From assembly GCA_009731375.1 (NCBI GenBank), contig BJOX01000062.1, positions 295,299-319,728 on the forward strand: a DNA stretch of 24,430 nt, in the 5' to 3' direction. Source of the DNA: Paulinella micropora. Taxonomy: Eukaryota; Cercozoa; Imbricatea; Euglyphida. The translations under genes were made by a program, and so were the position numbers. Shown one piece after another: positions 7,038 to 24,430 of the stretch (the first letter of the stretch is position 1; every line of letters starts with the position of its first letter). The notes below the pieces were generated by a model, which was not told the origin of the DNA, did not search any database, and worked only from the letters and a program-made list of their open reading frames with translations.

Positions 7038-7877
7038 CCCCACCGTGTGTGGTAATTTCCCTGCGGGCGATTACACACTCCAAACCCATCTAAAAAAGTC
7101 TGCTCAGCCGGAATGTCCCATCTTACCTATACTAAGTACTGATCACTCTAAGTGTAACGGTGAATTCAAAGCTTTGGCGGTTTGGTGGTTGCCAGCCTAC
7201 GGTGTGGCGCTAGGTGACGTGTTGACTCCAGATCGTCCATCTCTAACTTCTAAAGTAAAGTACGACCCTCTCGTTGTCCAGTAACATAGCCATTGGGGCG
7301 GCCGGTATGCCACTAAATACATTATTAATAAATTTACCATTGATATAATTATTAACACTGCATGATGAGACAGTGATCAGAGATCATCTGAAATGATTAT
7401 TAATAACTTGCGATTGCACGGTTCAAACTTGCCATGATCGTCTGCATGACTTGAAACATCATTACTATTGCCCTCAACGATCAGTTTTTATTACTAAGTT
7501 AGCCTACGGTAATATTGAGTGTATTGTATAATATATACTGCGCAAACAGTGACTTCACTGTTGACAAGTTTATTTGAATAAGAAAATTAGTACTTGCCAC
7601 TAGTAGGGACTGATCAATAAATTGAAGTGGGAAGCGTAAGGGTAAAATAGAAGTGATATTAATATCAAAGAGATACTGTCAGATATATACAAACGTGGAA
7701 AAATGGATGAGTGTTATTCATATTCAGAAGAGTACACCGAGTTGAAGCAGGGGACTGAAACATCAATCAAGAATTATCATTCAATATTACAAATTTTATT
7801 ATATAATATAGACTCCTTGCACCCTCACACACGGAGGCTCTGCGTTCAATCCTCAATCTCGATTGGCGCCGACGTGT
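7038..7877. other. Gene-poor junction and 3' flank of the remodeller gene
   Basis: Mixed composition: roughly even GC up to 7290, then AT-rich to 7830. A small hairpin GTGTGTGGTAAT/ATTACACAC lies at about 7045-7079. The open frame at 7003-7284 has no ATG and starts inside the palindrome, so it is not called. On the minus strand the distal end of this stretch must carry the 3' UTR of the ISWI-like gene. Confidence 0.4.
7795..7800 (-). promoter_or_regulatory. Candidate polyadenylation signal AATAAA
   Basis: The plus strand reads TTTATT, i.e. AATAAA on the gene's strand, about 78 bases downstream of the TAG stop at 7880-7878. Position and sequence suit a poly(A) signal, but whether this organism uses AATAAA is not known. 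Confidence 0.4.
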
Positions 7878-23519
<15,642 letters not shown>

Positions 23520-23560
23520 CTGACACGCAGCAGTGCCCGCACATGCGCACGTGTGTGCAT

Positions 23561-24430
<870 letters not shown>

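Noticed and set aside
7003-7284. 93-codon plus-strand ORF
   Set aside because: Starts at GTG inside the palindrome, has no ATG, no recognisable domain, and no support from neighbours.

Overview
The window joins two very different pieces of DNA. Bases 1 to about 6.9 kb are AT-rich, gene-dense and almost free of introns. They look like the right-hand part of an integrated Polinton-like virus (PLV) or a related DNA-virus element of a protist. From about 7.9 kb to the right end lies eukaryotic nuclear DNA: one conserved gene on the minus strand, cut into about 48 very short exons, with introns full of microsatellites. The host is therefore an intron-rich eukaryote. A unicellular alga or other protist is the most likely guess because of the viral neighbour, but the species cannot be told from the sequence.

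Viral-like part, left to right: a large phage-type fibre gene (minus strand, at least 970 residues, running off the left edge); a highly charged protein (plus, 2965-3480) divergent from it; a small DUF5754-like protein (minus, 3483-3740); an rve-family integrase (plus, 3751-4746) whose start lies only 10 bp from that of the small gene; a 69-nt tRNA-like hairpin; a coiled-coil protein (plus, 5029-5568); an unknown protein that may carry a 52-nt intron (plus, 5727 or 5815 to 6192); and a one-finger zinc protein (minus, 6220-6417). No capsid, ATPase, protease or polymerase gene is visible; if the element is complete these lie to the left. An AT-rich non-coding stretch and a nearly perfect 92-nt GC-rich palindrome (6946-7037) follow, and gene-poor DNA extends to 7.88 kb.

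Nuclear part: splicing the minus strand by eye gives a continuous ISWI-type (SNF2H/SMARCA5-like) chromatin-remodelling ATPase from an acidic N-terminal region at 23.5 kb to a TAG stop at 7878-7880, with a candidate AATAAA signal at 7795-7800. All helicase motifs and the HAND-SANT-SLIDE region are present. Reading phase is compatible at every exon junction except one (13.2 kb). The extreme N-terminus is not seen. The exons total about 2.98 kb with a mean of 62 nt, roughly 16 introns per kb of coding sequence. Four donors appear to be GC instead of GT. Several exon edges or splice acceptors have tandem, partly decayed copies next to them, and several acceptors sit directly on (TG)n repeats. Five runs of N, nearly all beside homopolymers, mark assembly gaps.

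The two parts do not obviously work together. The viral genes suggest integration (integrase), host attachment or virion decoration (fibre) and small regulatory roles (zinc finger, charged proteins). The nuclear gene is a housekeeping nucleosome-sliding motor.
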